From: Acetobacteraceae bacterium AT-5844 | GTDB taxonomy: Bacteria > Pseudomonadota > Alphaproteobacteria > Acetobacterales > Acetobacteraceae | Length of the DNA stretch: 34,184 bases | Assembly (NCBI GenBank): GCA_000245075.1 | Contig: JH600023.1 | Location: 1-34,184, forward strand | Reading direction: 5' to 3' | In this document: positions 33,647-34,184 of the stretch, piece after piece | How positions within the stretch are numbered: position 1 is the stretch's first letter | Layout: every line of letters starts with the position of its first letter | Translations under genes and position numbers: made by a program | Notes under the pieces: generated by a model | The model's database searches: none | Seen by the model: only the letters and a program-made list of their open reading frames with translations | Told to the model about the DNA's origin: nothing

Positions 33647-34184
33647 TCAGGCTTCGACCATTTCGCGCGCGGCGGCCGTCAGATCCGCCTGCCGCAGCAG
33701 ATGCTCACCCACCAGGATGCAGCGGGCGCCCACATCAGCCATGCGGCGAACATCGGCCGCGTTGCGGAGGCCGCTCTCGGCGACCGGAATGCGGTCGGCG
33801 GGCACCATCGGCACCAGCCGCTCGGCGGTGGCCAGATCCGTGCGCAGGCTGCGCAGGTCGCGGTTATTGATGCCGATCAGGCGGGTGTGCAGGCCGAGCG
33901 CCCGCTCCAGCTCGCGCTCGTCATGCACCTCGGCCAGGACGGAAAGGTCGAGGCTGCGCGCCACATCTTCCAGCTCCCGCGCCTGGGAGTCGGAAAGGGC
34001 GGCCATGATCAGCAGGATGCAGTCGCCGCCCATGGCGCGGGTCTCGAAGACCTGCCACGGGTCGATCATGAAGTCCTTGCGCAGCACCGGCAGCTTGCAG
34101 GCGGCGCGGGCCTCGATGAGATGCGCCGGCTCGCCCTGGAAGTAAGGCGCGTCCGTCAACACAGAGAGGCAGGCGGCGCCCGCG
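33647..34184 (-). CDS. trpC: Indole-3-glycerol phosphate synthase, partial (5' end outside window)
   Basis: The last 179 codons of TrpC, which closes the indole ring to form indole-3-glycerol phosphate in tryptophan synthesis. [29 protein letters not shown] has the catalytic lysine of the RKDF motif. [21 protein letters not shown] and a final CILVGEHLL complete the TIM-barrel signature. The frame stays open to the window edge, so the N-terminal part lies beyond it. It is followed by moaC at two bases, the trpC-moaC-moeA-lexA order seen widely in alphaproteobacteria. Confidence 0.95.
   Translation of the reverse strand, partial: AGAACLSVLTDAPYFQGEPAHLIEARAACKLPVLRKDFMIDPWQVFETRAMGGDCILLIMAALSDSQARELEDVARSLDLSVLAEVHDERELERALGLHTRLIGINNRDLRSLRTDLATAERLVPMVPADRIPVAESGLRNAADVRRMADVGARCILVGEHLLRQADLTAAAREMVEA

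Overview
The window looks like a chromosomal segment of a high-GC alphaproteobacterium, most likely an Acetobacteraceae (Roseomonas-like) soil or water heterotroph. Evidence is the strong G/C third-position bias, a GTTC-N7-GTTC LexA box, an alphaproteobacterial UPF0314/DUF2585 protein, the gene order trpC-moaC-moeA-lexA-(comEC)-gltX, and dense packing with many ABC uptake genes. I saw no transposase, phage gene, CRISPR array, rRNA or tRNA.

Layout. Positions 1-2319 hold the tail of an unknown gene, glyoxalase I (minus) and a divergent 2Fe-2S sugar-acid dehydratase. A 393-bp, AT-richer gap with nested dyad symmetry follows. Positions 2713-8852 are one plus-strand operon: a peptide-type ABC importer (binding protein, permease, fused permease-ATPase, second ATPase) ending in a creatininase-family amidohydrolase with an altered metal-site motif. 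Positions 8908-13579 hold a minus-strand O-antigen-ligase-like membrane protein, UPF0314, a cytosolic DMSO/biotin-sulfoxide-reductase-type molybdoenzyme and a small MmcQ/YjbR protein. Positions 13676-16050 are a translationally overlapping pair: an APH-fold kinase and a class III PLP enzyme resembling the ammonia phospho-lyases.

Positions 16051-16735 hold a possible small membrane protein and a TTG-started secreted peptide whose predicted mature part is almost entirely Pro, Arg and His. Positions 16773-22584 (minus) are an aminotransferase and a branched-chain-amino-acid-type ABC importer whose two permeases are fused. Positions 22756-24871 are an OmpR/EnvZ-type two-component pair. After two poorly known genes, positions 26173-34184 hold an M20 amidohydrolase, gltX, comEC (plus), lexA, moeA, moaC and partial trpC.

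How they fit together. The window reads as nutrient scavenging (two importers, each with a likely processing enzyme, plus the kinase/lyase pair) beside a conserved housekeeping block. No gene set here is clearly a new system. The best candidates for something undescribed are the cationic Pro/Arg/His peptide at 16508-16723, the kinase/phospho-lyase pair, the variant creatininase with its dedicated importer, and the operator-like palindrome at 2421-2439. Convergent neighbours are separated by strong GC hairpins or overlap at their stop codons.
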